A DNA stretch of 40,547 bases, taken from SZUA-254 sp035292425. GTDB lineage: Bacteria > Bacteroidota > Ignavibacteria > UBA10030 > SZUA-254. Numbering within the stretch: position 1 is the first letter of the stretch; every line of letters starts with the position of its first letter. The stretch is taken from contig DATDQD010000096.1 in the NCBI GenBank assembly GCA_035292425.1, positions 1-40,547 of the forward strand, given 5' to 3'. The translations under genes were made by a program, and so were the position numbers. The notes beneath the pieces were generated by a model that was not told the origin of the DNA, made no database searches, and worked only from the letters and a program-made list of their open reading frames with translations. Below are positions 7,936-16,786 of this stretch, piece by piece.

Positions 7936-9882
7936 TCAGGGTTTCTTTACAATCGAGGCGACCGCCTTGTCCGCGAGAACGATTTTATCCACAAAACCGC
8001 GGTATTCATCGTATCGCTCCGGCGGTAACTCCAGCGCGGAGAGCTCCATGCGTCGGGTGAACAGGAGTGTCGAATCGTCCGGAGCCGTGACCTCCGATCT
8101 GTAGTGACCGAAATCGGTCCGCAGTTCGACCGGTTTCGCGTACGCCTCTACGACGTACCCCGGCGGATACGAGAATCGGACGGTGTCCACGTCCGCGTAC
8201 CGGTAGCTGAACCGTATGGGGGATTTTCTCTTCTCCAGGGATTTTGGAACGTAACTTCGTCGTTCCATGAGGTTGGGACTGAATACCAGTCGTTTCCCCG
8301 GCGCAGAGGCGTAACGCGGAATCTCGATATCGAACCGCAGGGCGACCTCCGATACCCGGGGCCGTATCCCCGAATAATCCGCCGACCGGAGCGAGAACGC
8401 GGGGAGGTCGACGTTTTCCCGGAGCCATTGGTCCCGTTCCGCGGGAGTGGCGTTCAGGAGCGCACCCCTCACGTAATCCTGCTGATTCCCGGAATACGAC
8501 GTTGTCACGCTGGCAACGGCGTTCCCGCTGCGGTCCAGCGTCACTTTCGTGTTCCGGACCTGAGTGTTCTCGCCGGCTTCGCTCACCGGAGTCGGGACCG
8601 GGTATCCGCCGTCGGGTTGGATGAGAAGCGCGAACCGGTTCTCGTTGTCGCTCCCGAGGTGGTCGAACGGCGACTCCTGGCTTGTGCACTCGAGCCAGAT
8701 GCTGTCCGGACCGAGGGGGACGCAGAGCACGACATGATTGAATTGCTGCGACGGGAAATCCCTCAGCTCGTTCAGGGCCAGGCGGCCGCTTGAGATCAGC
8801 GCGAAGCGGGAAGAAACGCCCGCCGATTCAAGCAGGGCCTTCATGTAATTCGCCAGGGCCTTGCAGTCTCCGTACCTGCGCTGGTGGACGTAGCGGGCAT
8901 CGAACGGCTGCCAGCCCCCGATGCCCAGCTGGATGCTGACGTACCGCGTGTGAGACTGCAGATACTCGTAGAGAACCCGGACCGTATCACGCCTGTCCGC
9001 AGCGCCCTTCAAGAGTCCGGCGACTTCCCCGAGCGCCTCCGCGGGCAGTTCCTGTTTCCCGCCGGCCAGCTCGCCGAACCACTGACCGAAGGCCTTCCAC
9101 GATGTCAGGTCCCCCGGGTGCCCGTCGATGTCGAATTTCCCCGGGGCGATGACGACCCGGACCGGCCGGTCGGCTTCCGGCGAACTGAGGGGTTCCTCCT
9201 CGAAGGGAAGCATCGATCGGGCCTCCCATGTGTACGCCCTCCTGTCCCCATCGGAAGAAGCCTGCGGCTCCCCGATCCCTTTCGTCCAGAATCTCAGGTT
9301 CATCCCCTCCGGGAGCGTCACGGTAAATACCGACCGTTCGACGGATGCGTGCTCTTCATGGGGGTACCATGCCGGCCACCCGAGGTACCCGTCATACCGG
9401 AGGGTGTAGGAATAGTCGACCGTATAGGGAACGGCGCCATGATACATGGCGGCGGTTTTCACGCGATTGTCATCATACAGGGAATACTCCGACGTGGCGG
9501 GATAATCCTCAATATCGCTCTCCTCCAGTCTGCGGAGTTTCTTCCCTTCTCCGTCATAGAGGACCCCCTCCATCTCGGCAATGCTCTGGAACCTGTCGTA
9601 CGGGAGGAAGAGCTCCGTGAAACCCCTGCCTTCCGGCTTGAGGACCGTGACGATACGGCGCACCCTGAACTCGGCCCGTTTGACGCTGAACACTTCAAGG
9701 GAGAATTCTTCATGGCGGATGACGGCATGGGCGTCGACGGTCAGCTCCTTCGGGATGGCGGAGGCGAGGTACACGGACTCCGGGACTCCGCCGCCCTGAA
9801 GACCCGGAGACGCTGACAGCATCGTCAAGAACACCCACTGCATCACCAACACGAACGCCATGAGCCGGTTCCCCATATTCAT
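7936..9882 (-). CDS. DUF3857 and transglutaminase-like domain protein (Cys present)
   Basis: A 648-residue exported protein (hydrophobic N-terminus MAFVLVMQWVFLTMLSASPG). Residues about 50-240 form the DUF3857 beta domain. The transglutaminase/protease-like core follows: VHQRRYGDCKALANYMKALL places the likely nucleophile at Cys340, QQFNHVVLCV gives the His, and IWLECTSQESPFDHLG the third position. The C-terminal part is beta-rich. The family is common in Bacteroidota-related bacteria and its substrates are unknown. The start ATG overlaps the stop of the upstream paralogue (ATGA, 9879-9882), so translation is probably coupled. Unlike its partner, it keeps the Cys, suggesting it is the catalytic member of the pair. 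Confidence 0.9.
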   Translation of the reverse strand: MNMGNRLMAFVLVMQWVFLTMLSASPGLQGGGVPESVYLASAIPKELTVDAHAVIRHEEFSLEVFSVKRAEFRVRRIVTVLKPEGRGFTELFLPYDRFQSIAEMEGVLYDGEGKKLRRLEESDIEDYPATSEYSLYDDNRVKTAAMYHGAVPYTVDYSYTLRYDGYLGWPAWYPHEEHASVERSVFTVTLPEGMNLRFWTKGIGEPQASSDGDRRAYTWEARSMLPFEEEPLSSPEADRPVRVVIAPGKFDIDGHPGDLTSWKAFGQWFGELAGGKQELPAEALGEVAGLLKGAADRRDTVRVLYEYLQSHTRYVSIQLGIGGWQPFDARYVHQRRYGDCKALANYMKALLESAGVSSRFALISSGRLALNELRDFPSQQFNHVVLCVPLGPDSIWLECTSQESPFDHLGSDNENRFALLIQPDGGYPVPTPVSEAGENTQVRNTKVTLDRSGNAVASVTTSYSGNQQDYVRGALLNATPAERDQWLRENVDLPAFSLRSADYSGIRPRVSEVALRFDIEIPRYASAPGKRLVFSPNLMERRSYVPKSLEKRKSPIRFSYRYADVDTVRFSYPPGYVVEAYAKPVELRTDFGHYRSEVTAPDDSTLLFTRRMELSALELPPERYDEYRGFVDKIVLADKAVASIVKKP

Positions 9883-11918
9883 TTTCCTCCGGATCCCGTT
9901 TCGCCCCGGCGCCGGAGCACCATCGGCTCCGTTCCCGAGGTCACGATCCTGTCGTACATTGCGCGCAGGGACGCGTATTCATTGGGATTGAACATGAGCT
10001 GCCGGATGGCGGTTCTGGTCTGATACTGCACCTGGGGATGGGCGGCCTGGATCCGCCGGGTGAAGGATCCGCCGTTATTCGTCAGGGCGGCGTTGATGTC
10101 GGGCGGACGTTCGACCACCTCATAGTGTTCGGGCAGGGTGAAATTGACGACGGACGACCTGGAGATACCGTATCCGTAATCAACGGGATACCGCCGCTGT
10201 TCCCTCTTGAACGGATTCTCCCCTACGGTAAAAATGTTCGGGTTGAGATACATGAACGAATCGAGGACCTGAACGTGGGAATTCATGGTGATGGCTGCGC
10301 GCACACTGAGGGGAAGATCGATGCTGTCCAGGTTTTCCACGACGATGGAATCCGCCGTGAATCCGGATTGGGAACTTTCAAAATACGATTTGACAAAATC
10401 GGGATGCTTCGTCTCACCGAGCGACTTCCTCGCCTCGTACGCCGCATACTCCTTGAAATTCAACACGAGCGTCCCCTCGATCACCCCGTCGTCCCGGAGA
10501 GTCATCGTCGCCATTTTCTCGATTTCACTCTTCCCCGGAGGCTCGATGTTCACCCAGACGGGGGTCTCGTTCCTGATGAGAAGACCGGAATGATTGAGCG
10601 CCTGGGGGGGGAGGAGATGGTACGGACGCAGCCGGTCGGTCGCGTCCATCATGATCCACTTCCCGCCCGCCATCGCCGCGCAGATGACATCGTTGAACTG
10701 ATCCGCCATGGGATAAATCCGCTGGATTCTCCCGTGGCCGCGGGTGCTGATGAGGACCGGGGCTGCTTCAATTCCGGCCGAGCGCAGCAACGCGATCAGG
10801 AGCAGGTTGATATCGCCCGTTCCTCCCTTCCTGACTTTCAGGACGTCATCCAGGTCGCCCGAACCGAACACGGAATACCTCCCGTCCCACACGATTGTCG
10901 AACTCACGTAACGATGCAACGCGGCAAGTTTCCCGAGGGTATCCGGGATCCCCGAACAGAGCGACTGCGCCAGCCGGGTGATGTCCCCCGAACCCTCCAG
11001 GGCGCCTCCGAAGAGCTTGTGATCCATGAGTTCCTCGACGAGTTTCTCCCACGATTGGAGCACCTTCACCGGCATCTCGCCCGGCCACTGGACCTGGCTC
11101 AGTTGAAACGTCACATTGGCCGTGTAGTCCCGGGCAGTCGTCATGTACTCTTCCTCCCGAACGGCCGGCATATCCTTCATCACCCACCGCGAGGCCGCGA
11201 CATCCACAATTTGCATGCCATAGGCGGTTTTGAACGCCTGTTTCCGGGTTCCCGACGTCTCGACATAAAATTTCTGGAACCCCGGGAAACTGACGAACGC
11301 ATAACCGAAGACACCGGGGATCTGCACCTCAAACTCGCTCCAGAGTGTCGGTTCGGAGTCCTGGAAGTACCAGTTCGGGAAATAATAGGCGTTCGTCGAT
11401 CGTTTCTTATAACGATATTCAACGATACACCCGGGCGCGAGCGATGGGAGCGTAAACTTGATCCGCTTCACGGACTCTCCGATGTTCTCCTCGAAGATGT
11501 CGTCACTGTTCAGTTTATTCCTGACGATATTTCCGTCCGGCCCGAGGACCATGGTCAGACCTTCGAGATCATCGATCTCCTGCACCTCGTCGTAGAAGGA
11601 AAGGGATACCGTGCCGAAACCGAATCCCGCGGCATTCAGTATTTTGATCCGGCGATGAAGGGTGAAGATGAGATTGAACTCTTCGTCGAAGGTCGCATAG
11701 CCGCGCTCGTAGAGGACGACGGCCGTGGCATTTTCGTCCCCGGGATATGTCGTGTCGCGCAGCTCCGCGACGGACACTTGCCCCCAGGTGACTTTCATGT
11801 CCTCGGGTTGTTGCCGCGGAATTCCGGCGCCGGACTCCGCGACAAACACCGGTACAACGATGGCCGCCAGGCATATGAAGAGGAAAGGGGACTTCGGGGA
11901 CACGGGACGGGAGAGCAT
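9879..11918 (-). CDS. DUF3857 and transglutaminase-like domain protein (catalytic Cys replaced)
   Basis: A 679-residue exported paralogue of the following gene. The N-terminus has a hydrophobic signal (FLFICLAAIVVPVFVAESGAG), then a DUF3857 domain (RRIKILNAAGFGFGTVSLSF, IKFTLPSLAPGCIVEYRYK), then a transglutaminase-like core. At the alignment position of the nucleophile, the segment VRKGGTGDINLLLIALLRSA has Thr367 where the neighbour has Cys340 in RRYGDCKALANYM. The family includes such Cys-less members, so this one is probably non-catalytic, perhaps binding or assisting. The start ATG at 11918 follows an AAGGAA-like ribosome site. It is the first gene of the minus-strand run that continues to 3474. 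Confidence 0.88.
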   Translation of the reverse strand: MLSRPVSPKSPFLFICLAAIVVPVFVAESGAGIPRQQPEDMKVTWGQVSVAELRDTTYPGDENATAVVLYERGYATFDEEFNLIFTLHRRIKILNAAGFGFGTVSLSFYDEVQEIDDLEGLTMVLGPDGNIVRNKLNSDDIFEENIGESVKRIKFTLPSLAPGCIVEYRYKKRSTNAYYFPNWYFQDSEPTLWSEFEVQIPGVFGYAFVSFPGFQKFYVETSGTRKQAFKTAYGMQIVDVAASRWVMKDMPAVREEEYMTTARDYTANVTFQLSQVQWPGEMPVKVLQSWEKLVEELMDHKLFGGALEGSGDITRLAQSLCSGIPDTLGKLAALHRYVSSTIVWDGRYSVFGSGDLDDVLKVRKGGTGDINLLLIALLRSAGIEAAPVLISTRGHGRIQRIYPMADQFNDVICAAMAGGKWIMMDATDRLRPYHLLPPQALNHSGLLIRNETPVWVNIEPPGKSEIEKMATMTLRDDGVIEGTLVLNFKEYAAYEARKSLGETKHPDFVKSYFESSQSGFTADSIVVENLDSIDLPLSVRAAITMNSHVQVLDSFMYLNPNIFTVGENPFKREQRRYPVDYGYGISRSSVVNFTLPEHYEVVERPPDINAALTNNGGSFTRRIQAAHPQVQYQTRTAIRQLMFNPNEYASLRAMYDRIVTSGTEPMVLRRRGETGSGGK

Positions 11919-11966
11919 ATTCTGTGTTCCTTCGCTGTGAGACGATGGCCCTTCGATTGGCCATAG

Positions 11967-11994
11967 TATATATCTTTCCCTGCAAAATCAACAA
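11967..11994 (-). promoter_or_regulatory. Possible promoter for the minus-strand DUF3857 gene run
   Basis: On the minus strand, TTGTTG (11994-11989) and TATATA (11972-11967) are separated by 16 nt, about 49 bp before the start codon at 11918, in the most AT-rich part of this divergent intergenic region. A small inverted repeat CCTAA-AA-TTAGG (11999-12010) lies just upstream and could be a regulator site. Both are sequence matches only. Confidence 0.35.
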
Positions 11995-12123
11995 ATTTCC
12001 TAAAATTAGGATACCGACGGCAAGGGTGTTACATTGTATCAGGATGGCACGGAAACAGGCTCGAAATCGCTGTCCCGGGCAATACAACTGCAACTCACCG
12101 TTCGATATCACAGAGGAAACCGA

Positions 12124-12357
12124 TTGAAGATCATCGCACGCAATTTATCGAGGGAAATCACGGAAAAGGACCTGCGCACCGAATTCGGGGCATTCGGGGA
12201 GGTTTCGTTCATCAATCTCGTATGGGACCGTTTCGACAGGACTTCCGCGGGATTCGGCATTATCGAGATGCCGGCACCGGCTGAGGCAACATCGGCCATC
12301 GCCGGTCTGGACGGGAAGAAATTAAAAGGACGCAGCGTAACCGTCAACGCGGCGTAA
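12124..12357 (+). CDS. Small RRM-domain RNA-binding protein
   Basis: A 77-residue protein starting at TTG (12124), chosen because AGAGGAA (12112-12118) sits at ideal spacing and the RNA-recognition motif begins at once. LKIIARNLS is the RNP2-like strand, FGEVSFINLVWDRFDRTSAGFG and GIIEM give the RNP1 strand, and GLDGKKLKGRSVTVNAA is the last strand. This is the single-RRM form seen in bacterial and cyanobacterial RNA-binding proteins, usually 80-100 residues. Such proteins bind single-stranded RNA and some respond to cold; no target is inferred here. RNP1 is degenerate (SAGFGIIEM lacks one of the usual aromatic residues). It is divergent from the DUF3857 genes and followed after 78 bp by another TTG-start small gene. 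Confidence 0.85.
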   Translation: MKIIARNLSREITEKDLRTEFGAFGEVSFINLVWDRFDRTSAGFGIIEMPAPAEATSAIAGLDGKKLKGRSVTVNAA

Positions 12358-12435
12358 ACCCCGTCAGGGCGGGCTTCCGGCGAATGCCGGGCGCAGACGA
12401 AACAACCGTTCATCCTGAAGCACTGGAGGTACCCG

Positions 12436-12618
12436 TTGAAATTACAGATTGACCCCAAGCTCCCGCCGGACAGGTGGGAATTCTACAAAGACCGGACGGA
12501 ACAGTGGCAGTGGAGGAAATTCGCGGAGAAGAAAGTCGTTGCCGTCTCGGGCGACGGGTTCTACTCGAAGCGGGCCTGCGTGACCGATGCGCGGGGAAGG
12601 GGATACCCGGGATCCTGA
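12436..12618 (+). CDS. Small YegP/DUF1508-like protein
   Basis: A 60-residue protein starting at TTG (12436), preceded by TGGAGG at good spacing. The core WEFYKDRTEQWQWRKFAEKK followed by VVAVSGDGFYSKRACVTDA resembles the YegP/DUF1508 repeat (beta-beta-beta-alpha with xxFYKDxxGxWRWRLxAxNGxVIAxSxxGYxxKxxC). Family proteins are small, of unknown function, and often have two tandem repeats; this one has a single unit. It ends convergently with the T9SS gene at 12638, 19 bp apart. The match rests on pattern resemblance. Confidence 0.7.
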   Translation: MKLQIDPKLPPDRWEFYKDRTEQWQWRKFAEKKVVAVSGDGFYSKRACVTDARGRGYPGS

Positions 12619-12630
12619 TTCCCGGATCCC
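12609..12630. terminator. Hairpin between convergent genes, possible bidirectional terminator
   Basis: GGGATCC (12609-12615) pairs with GGATCCC (12624-12630) around an 8-nt loop. It overlaps the stop codon of the YegP-like gene and sits 8 bp from the end of the minus-strand T9SS gene. There is no T tract on either strand, so efficiency is doubtful. Confidence 0.3.
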
Positions 12631-12637
12631 CGATCCC

Positions 12638-14536
12638 CTATTTCATCACCACCATCTTCATGGTCTCCGAAAACCCCCTCGTCATAATCCTATAGAAATA
12701 TATTCCGCTCGGGACACCCCGGGCATTCCATTCAACGGTGTGCTTCCCGGCTTCTCTCCACTCATGAACAAGCGCGGCAATCTCCCGACCGAATATATCG
12801 AAAATCCTCACACTGACCGTGCCGGACGTCGGCAATGAGTAAGTGACCGATGTCGATGGATTGAAGGGATTGGGGTAGTTTTGACAGAGTGAGAATGCCG
12901 GCGGCAGGCTGGAATTGTTCTCTCCAACATCTGTCAGCGCAGTACCAAAAGTTTTATCCGTCCCGTAGAAGACACCATTGATATTCCCGGCGGCTATCCT
13001 GTAATGATACGTCGTATTGGGCGACAATCCGGTTATAATACCAAGAATGTTTCCAAAGAGGGTGGCGGCATAGACCGACTCGACATCGGTACTCGATCCG
13101 TACGAGTCGGTCGTCCCGTATTCAAACCAGGCTGCTGAATTATTGCCGTTCGGACTCACGGTGCCCGACAAATGCGCCGAAGCGACCGATGGAAAGCGAA
13201 CCGCATCCACATCAGCCATCGGTAGCGGGGAATTGTTCGGAGCTTGGGTGATGATTAAAAAAGTGTTGAGTGCGGGATTATCGAGGACGAATGAAGTCTC
13301 TGTTTTCATGTCGATATTTACTACCATCCCCCCGAATCCATCCGTGAGAACCGCACTTCCATCGTACAGAGCCCCGATATCGGGCCACTCGAATGTCACG
13401 GGCAGACCGATTGAGCCGGGTTGGACCTTCACCATGAACGTGTCGGTCTGATTGGAATCGATCAGGGGGCGAAAATCCCTGTACAGCCCCTGGTCAAAAC
13501 AGCCCGGATTAAATCCGCGAGGATCCACAAATCTTACCTCAAAGACCCCGGAGGGGGGGAGAGGCGGAAGGTTCGATTCGCCCAAGGTATCGTCAACACA
13601 ATACGTCGCGCCGTCATAGACTCCCAACCAGAGTCTCCGGCCGTAGGGTGAGTTATTGTGAACAGAAAGACTGAACACAGATCCCCTGCCGCTGCCGGCA
13701 TTCAGATTGATCGTTCGGAAGGAATCAATCCCCGTGTAGGATGCCCCAAATCCATTCTGCGCCGCGAGCCGGAAGTAATAAACCGTTCCGGGTGACAGAC
13801 CCGATACCTGATCGTACGCGGGGAGGAAGTCGTTCCACGGCCCTATTGATTGAGCTGCAGTTGCCTCCCCAAGAAGAGGAGAATCTCCCCACTCGACCCA
13901 GAATGTGGTTTCAGATCCATGCGGGTTGACAAAAGCGGAGAAATCTGCGGAGACATGGCTAATGTTATATGCCTCCGATGCACTCCAGAAGTCCGGCACA
14001 TCGGATACGTTTGGAAACGATCGAATCATGATTTCAGCTGTCACTGGGGCGGGGAAATATACGCTGGATGTCCGCTTCATATCAAAGTTTTGTCCCGTAC
14101 TCACCGTAATGACATAAAACCGGATCTGGTCGGGAAAATATTGACCCAGGTCGGGCCAGGAGAGGGTCGATGGAAAAAGCGAACTGTCCACCGCGAACGA
14201 AATCTTCCACTCATTTCCGCCGTCCGATGACGGATGCGGCCGGATATCGCGCCTGGTCGCACCCCAGCCACATGCCGAATCGACAAATCCCGGGTTCATA
14301 AACCTGAAATGAAACCGACCGTTCAGCGTATCCCCCTGCATGTCGATTTCCCCGAGGTAATCATCTATGCAGTTCGTTGCTGAATGGTCTCTCCCGAACC
14401 AGATCGTATCCGACTGCCCGAGGGGATCGGCAATAACGAGCGGAACAACGAAATCGGATTGCCGGGCGGGTGAACGGAGAGGAAGGGCGAGGCTGCCAAT
14501 CGCCAGGATGAATATCAATATCTTGTAGTTTTTCAT
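12638..14536 (-). CDS. Secreted T9SS cargo protein with duplicated module and fibronectin-III-like domains
   Basis: A 632-residue protein. The start ATG at 14536 is preferred over one 12 codons upstream because it follows AGAGGAGA at good spacing and opens a normal signal peptide (MKNYKILIFILAIGSLALPL). Two copies of a module of about 130 residues follow, recognised by IWFGRDHSATNCIDDYLGE / LWLGVYDGATYCVDDTLGE, then FRFMNPG / VRFVDPR and SWPDLG / EWPDIG. Each copy is followed by a fibronectin-III-like domain (TVYYFRLAAQNGFGASYTG; TTYHYRIAAGNINGVFYGT). The end is a type A T9SS sorting domain: NYPNPFNPSTSVTYSLP, VSVRIFDIFGREIAAL, SGIYFYRIMT, KMVVMK. It is probably exported through the outer membrane and surface-anchored or released. 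The specific role is unknown. Confidence 0.88.
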   Translation of the reverse strand: MKNYKILIFILAIGSLALPLRSPARQSDFVVPLVIADPLGQSDTIWFGRDHSATNCIDDYLGEIDMQGDTLNGRFHFRFMNPGFVDSACGWGATRRDIRPHPSSDGGNEWKISFAVDSSLFPSTLSWPDLGQYFPDQIRFYVITVSTGQNFDMKRTSSVYFPAPVTAEIMIRSFPNVSDVPDFWSASEAYNISHVSADFSAFVNPHGSETTFWVEWGDSPLLGEATAAQSIGPWNDFLPAYDQVSGLSPGTVYYFRLAAQNGFGASYTGIDSFRTINLNAGSGRGSVFSLSVHNNSPYGRRLWLGVYDGATYCVDDTLGESNLPPLPPSGVFEVRFVDPRGFNPGCFDQGLYRDFRPLIDSNQTDTFMVKVQPGSIGLPVTFEWPDIGALYDGSAVLTDGFGGMVVNIDMKTETSFVLDNPALNTFLIITQAPNNSPLPMADVDAVRFPSVASAHLSGTVSPNGNNSAAWFEYGTTDSYGSSTDVESVYAATLFGNILGIITGLSPNTTYHYRIAAGNINGVFYGTDKTFGTALTDVGENNSSLPPAFSLCQNYPNPFNPSTSVTYSLPTSGTVSVRIFDIFGREIAALVHEWREAGKHTVEWNARGVPSGIYFYRIMTRGFSETMKMVVMK

Positions 14537-14568
14537 AAAATCGTCTCCTCTGCCAATTTGGATGCGAT

Positions 14569-16764
14569 TCACTTCACCAACACCATTTTCTTGGTATCAG
14601 AAAATCGTTCAGTGGTAATTCGGTAGAGATATATCCCACTCGGGATACTCCGGGCATTCCATTCAACCGTGTGCTTCCCGACTTCTTTCCTCTCATGAAT
14701 GAGGGTGGCCACCTCACGGCCGAGTATGTCGAATATTCTCACACTGACCAGACCAGCCATTGACAATGAATACGTGATTGACGTTGACGGATTGAAGGGA
14801 TTCGGGTTGTTTTGATATAACGTATATGATTGAGGCGCCGGATCATCACCAGGGTCTTCGACTGATACTACCCCGGAGATGGCGCGACGCCATACACCTC
14901 CGCGGGTTCCCGCAAATATATAGTCATCCTGTACTGAGAGGGAATACACGGGCAACGTGCTGCCTCCGAGATCATCACTGATCGATTCCCAGTTCATGCC
15001 CATATCAGATGAATGATAGACCCCCCTATTTGTTCCCATGAATAAATGATCCAGGTAGGATATCATTGAATAAATGTTGGTTGTGTGCGTGCTGTCAAAG
15101 GGTAAACCGTTATTCCGTGCCGACCAGGAACTTCCCATGTCCGTAGAAAGATAGATTCCGAGGTCAGTCCCCGCAATGAGCGTATCCCCAACCGTAAGAA
15201 GAGAGCGGGTGAATACATCTTCAGGTACACCTGAATCGCATCGAGTCCATGAGGTTCCATCATCATCAGATCGATAGATCGATCTTTGGCCGCCTGCGAA
15301 AATGGTATCCTGCATTGTCGCAAGAGAGGTGATCATCGTGTCTTTGAGGCCGATCAACGTCCATGATCGAGCACCATCCGTGGATTTGAATACCCCACCC
15401 CATTCACCAAATTGCCACCAATCGCCTCCTGTTCCGGCAAGGATGTTATCTTCCCTTATGACGATCGAATTGACCGGTGAAATGGCCGGGCTCGAATCTG
15501 CTTCCGTCCAATGAATTCCATCATCGGCCGATCGATAGATTTGATCCGTACCCGCAAGGAGCATACTATCGCCAAATGCAAAACAATTGAACCACCGAAC
15601 CGGCGAGAGGGAGTCAATCTCATGCCACGTATCCCCTCCATCGGGTGAATAGAACACGTTTTCAATAGATCCATTCCAATAATTGCTCCATCCCGATGCG
15701 ATGAGGTTCTGGTTGCCGATTGCCATTTTATACGCAATGAAATATCTTGGGTACCGAGTCAAGAGCGGATTCCAATGTGTGTCAATACCATTTGATTGAA
15801 ATAGGCCATCCAAGGTTGCCGCGAAGATTTTATTTTCGCTCACTGCAAAATCAAAAATGTAGGCGTAAGCCGACAGCCGGTCGATAAGTCGATCCCAATT
15901 GGTTCCAGAGTCGGTTGATATATAAATACTACCTCCATCGAGACCGGCCATGACTGTATTTTGATAAAGCCCCAGAGACCTGACGGACATGTAGAATCCG
16001 GGATTATACCCGGGCGGTAATCCCGTATTGACAGAATCCCAACTCAGCCCATGATTTATAGAGCGGTAGATACCGTAGCCATCTGTGCCAGCAAAAATAT
16101 TATTACCGTCTACCAAAAGTGTATTTACACGGGCGGGGCACCCATAAAAGCCAATAGGCAAACCCGAGTTAGATTGGACCCAATTCGTTCCATAATTTGT
16201 CGATCGGTAAATTCCACCAGAAGTCCCGATAATCATTGTTGTGTTCAGGGCGGTAATTGAAAAGATAGTGCTACAGAGTCCTTCCGGTAATCCGGAATTG
16301 ACTGAAATCCAACGATTACCTCCATCGCCTGATCTAACGACGCCGTAGTCAGAAGCGGCGAAGAGATATTCATTTAAGATTGTCAGTGAATTTATCTCCG
16401 CTCGTTCGGGTAATGTTGTATCATTTTTTATCCAATGGTCCCCATAATCAGTGGAGTGATATACTCCGGAATAATTGCCTGCATAAACGATCTTATCACT
16501 CATGAGGAGTGCATTCATATGAGAGTACGCATCACCGGCGGCAACTTCGGTCCAGTTTACACCGCCATCAAAAGAGCGGTAGATGCCGCCGCCTTGATAA
16601 GCACCTGTAAAAATAGTGTCGCCGGTAACAGCGACAGAAAGCAGTGCCACAGGGTTTAATGAAATCGGACCTGACGTCTGAATCCATTGTGCATCACTCA
16701 CGGGGGGTGATATGAACAGCGTGAATCCAACGAAAGTGAAGCATGCCTGAGGAGTCGCATTCAT
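14569..16764 (-). CDS. Secreted Asp-box (BNR) beta-propeller protein with T9SS sorting domain
   Basis: A 731-residue protein with an N-terminal signal (MNATPQACFTFVGFTLFISPPVSDAQ) after AGGTGATGAA. About twelve Asp-box motifs of type SxDxGxxW are visible (for example STDYGDHW, SGDGGNRW, STDSGTNW, SPDGGDTW, SDDDGTSW, SSDMGMNW), spaced through the protein and separated by turns such as NSGLPEG. This predicts one or two beta-propellers of the sialidase/sortilin-like fold. No catalytic sialidase set is apparent, so a binding or structural role is more likely. The end is a T9SS domain (NNPNPFNPSTSITYSLS, VSVRIFDILGREVATL, KMVLVK) close to that of the next gene. Base composition is visibly more AT-rich than neighbouring genes, which may reflect later acquisition. 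Confidence 0.9.
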   Translation of the reverse strand: MNATPQACFTFVGFTLFISPPVSDAQWIQTSGPISLNPVALLSVAVTGDTIFTGAYQGGGIYRSFDGGVNWTEVAAGDAYSHMNALLMSDKIVYAGNYSGVYHSTDYGDHWIKNDTTLPERAEINSLTILNEYLFAASDYGVVRSGDGGNRWISVNSGLPEGLCSTIFSITALNTTMIIGTSGGIYRSTNYGTNWVQSNSGLPIGFYGCPARVNTLLVDGNNIFAGTDGYGIYRSINHGLSWDSVNTGLPPGYNPGFYMSVRSLGLYQNTVMAGLDGGSIYISTDSGTNWDRLIDRLSAYAYIFDFAVSENKIFAATLDGLFQSNGIDTHWNPLLTRYPRYFIAYKMAIGNQNLIASGWSNYWNGSIENVFYSPDGGDTWHEIDSLSPVRWFNCFAFGDSMLLAGTDQIYRSADDGIHWTEADSSPAISPVNSIVIREDNILAGTGGDWWQFGEWGGVFKSTDGARSWTLIGLKDTMITSLATMQDTIFAGGQRSIYRSDDDGTSWTRCDSGVPEDVFTRSLLTVGDTLIAGTDLGIYLSTDMGSSWSARNNGLPFDSTHTTNIYSMISYLDHLFMGTNRGVYHSSDMGMNWESISDDLGGSTLPVYSLSVQDDYIFAGTRGGVWRRAISGVVSVEDPGDDPAPQSYTLYQNNPNPFNPSTSITYSLSMAGLVSVRIFDILGREVATLIHERKEVGKHTVEWNARSIPSGIYLYRITTERFSDTKKMVLVK

Positions 16765-16786
16765 TTCATCACCTCATATTCGATGT

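Noticed and set aside
10038..11966. 642-residue plus-strand frame opposite the DUF3857 gene
   Set aside because: Its length comes from antisense codon bias; no recognisable domain, while the opposite strand has a signal peptide and full domain structure.
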